From NCBI GenBank assembly GCA_944386395.1, contig CALXAZ010000118.1, positions 1-6,499 on the forward strand: 6,499 bases of DNA, in the 5' to 3' direction. The notes beneath the pieces are model-generated. The model ran no database searches and was not told the origin of the DNA. It saw nothing but the letters and a program-made list of their open reading frames with translations. Positions 5,863 to 6,499 of the stretch are shown one piece after another. Position 1 is the first letter of the stretch; each line of letters opens with the position of its first letter. Both the position numbers and the translations under genes were made by a program. This stretch comes from an uncultured Clostridia bacterium. GTDB lineage: Bacteria; Bacillota; Clostridia; Oscillospirales; JAAYOS01.

Positions 5863-5891
5863 AAGTTAGCACATTTTTCCTCCTATTTCAA
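5863..5891 (-). promoter_or_regulatory. Candidate sigma-A promoter for spo0A
   Basis: TTGAAA (5891-5886), a 17-bp spacer and TAACTT (5868-5863) preceded by TG one base upstream (extended -10) lie on the minus strand. A transcript would start near 5856 and have a leader of about 70 nt before TTG 5785. The -10 hexamer is weak. The spacer also contains a sigma-H-like -35 (AGGAAAA), but no GAAT-type -10 follows at the right distance. Confidence 0.5.
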
Positions 5892-5920
5892 TATATTTTT
5901 ATCCCTAAAGTTCCCCATGT

Positions 5921-5937
5921 TTCGACATTTTACGACA
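5921..5937 (-). promoter_or_regulatory. Tandem spo0A boxes upstream of spo0A
   Basis: On the minus strand, TGTCGTA (5937-5931) and TGTCGAA (5927-5921) are two direct copies of the Spo0A-P target TGTCGAA. One is perfect and one has a single mismatch, and they are spaced exactly 10 bp apart so both fall on the same DNA face. They lie about 30 bp upstream of the candidate -35 and about 140 bp before the spo0A start. Autoregulation by Spo0A is the likely role. Confidence 0.75.
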
Positions 5938-5971
5938 AAGTTTCTCTTTATTTAAAAGCTTCGCCAAATTT

Positions 5972-6499
5972 TCATGCTGCTTTTTTCAACATTTCCGCTT
6001 CGTCATCCATCATATTTTGAAGGAAAATACCGTACCCCTGTGTCGGAGAATTTATAAGAACATGCGTCACCGCACCGACAAATTTCCCGTCCTGAATAAT
6101 GGGACTGCCTGACATTCCCTGTACAATCCCGCCCGTCAGCTCTATCAGCCTGCTATCAGTCACCTCTATTGTCATATCGCGCGGCGAATGGCTACTATCC
6201 GAATAAACCTTTTTTATTTCTATCTCATATTCTTCAACTTTATTTCCCTCTACATTCGACAAAATAGTCGCTTTTCCTTCTTTTACCTCTTCTGGTCGAG
6301 CAACCTCCAATGCTTGGGCAGATGTCGTTAGTGCGGAGAAATCAAGAGTTCCAAATATCCCATGCTCAGTATTTGTAAACAAAACCCCATATTCGCAGTT
6401 TATGTCGAATTCTCCCCTCAGCTCTCCCGGAGAACCTGCTTCCCCGCGGCGCACAGAGGATACGCTCGACTTGACAAGGCTACCCGACGCCAGCGGCAT
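5972..6499 (-). CDS. spoIVB: SpoIVB S55 peptidase, C-terminal part (5' end outside the window)
   Basis: These are the last 175 codons of the stage IV sporulation serine protease. It is made in the forespore, secreted into the intermembrane space, and signals to the SpoIVFA/FB complex to activate sigma-K. The visible part is the S55 peptidase domain. It begins within the ...PLASGSLVKSSVSSV segment that follows the catalytic-His region. Asp115 (in VTDSRLIELTGG) and the nucleophile Ser130 (in GGIVQGMSGSPII) are 15 residues apart, as in B. subtilis Asp363/Ser378. GAVTHVLINSPTQGYG (142-157) is the expected family ending. The catalytic His and the N-terminal transmembrane and PDZ parts lie past the right edge, so the ATG at the edge is almost certainly internal. 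The stop is followed by 186 bp and then spo0A, the standard order in spore formers. No clear terminator separates them, so read-through into spo0A is possible. Confidence 0.95.
   Translation of the reverse strand: MPLASGSLVKSSVSSVRRGEAGSPGELRGEFDINCEYGVLFTNTEHGIFGTLDFSALTTSAQALEVARPEEVKEGKATILSNVEGNKVEEYEIEIKKVYSDSSHSPRDMTIEVTDSRLIELTGGIVQGMSGSPIIQDGKFVGAVTHVLINSPTQGYGIFLQNMMDDEAEMLKKAA

Noticed and set aside
5863..5884. Sigma-H promoter for spo0A
   Set aside because: A good sigma-H-like -35 (AGGAAAA) is present, but there is no GAAT-type -10 at the required distance.
5941..5971. Terminator after spoIVB
   Set aside because: The AAGCTT-containing stretch after the stop codon gives only a short, mismatched stem and no proper U-run.
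1..6499. Mobile elements, CRISPR arrays, tRNA or rRNA genes, or a defence or biosynthetic cassette
   Set aside because: I saw no repeat-spacer arrays, transposase motifs, terminal inverted repeats or RNA gene signatures. Genes and gaps are accounted for by ordinary chromosomal functions.

Overview
The window looks like chromosomal DNA from an endospore-forming Clostridia member (Bacillota). It carries the conserved spoIVB-spo0A pair, spo0A-box DNA upstream of spo0A, AGGAGG-type ribosome binding sites, compact sigma-A-like promoters and strong stem-loop terminators. Spo0A clearly differs from the Bacillus subtilis protein. With a probable DUF4364 gene and an Fe-S aldo/keto reductase, this points to the Clostridia rather than the Bacilli. 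A gut-type Oscillospirales-like lineage is possible but is only a guess.

Layout, left to right. Positions 1-179 hold the 5' part of a minus-strand gene, probably a DUF4364 winged-helix protein, that runs off the left edge. It diverges across a 186-bp intergenic region, which contains palindromes and candidate promoters, from a plus-strand pair: a DUF3048 lipoprotein (366-1478) and a cytoplasmic protein resembling coenzyme F420-0:L-glutamate ligase (1534-2232). A short GC hairpin lies between these two. A bidirectional terminator (2278-2314) separates them from the minus-strand half of the window. Read in the direction of transcription (right to left), that half contains spoIVB (5' end cut by the right edge), spo0A, a CNNM/CorC-type 'hemolysin' transporter, and an aldo/keto reductase with two 4Fe-4S motifs. 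The last three each have their own candidate promoter. Spo0A ends in a strong terminator, the transporter in a hairpin without a U-tract, and the reductase at the bidirectional terminator.

Functionally, SpoIVB (mother-cell sigma-K checkpoint signalling protease) and Spo0A (master sporulation regulator) form the sporulation core. Two tandem spo0A boxes suggest autoregulation of spo0A. The reductase promoter has near-consensus -35 and -10 hexamers separated by 19 bp with a dyad filling the spacer. That is the architecture of MerR-family activated promoters and suggests induction by a redox or aldehyde signal. The other genes look like housekeeping or envelope genes.

I see no mobile element, CRISPR array, tRNA, rRNA or defence cassette. 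I found no evidence for an undescribed multi-gene system. The best leads are the MerR-like operator, the atypical Spo0A receiver acidic pocket, and the CofE-like protein paired with an uncharacterised lipoprotein. For three minus-strand genes the start codon needs care: the reductase should be trimmed to an internal ATG, the transporter to an internal TTG, and spo0A starts at a TTG.
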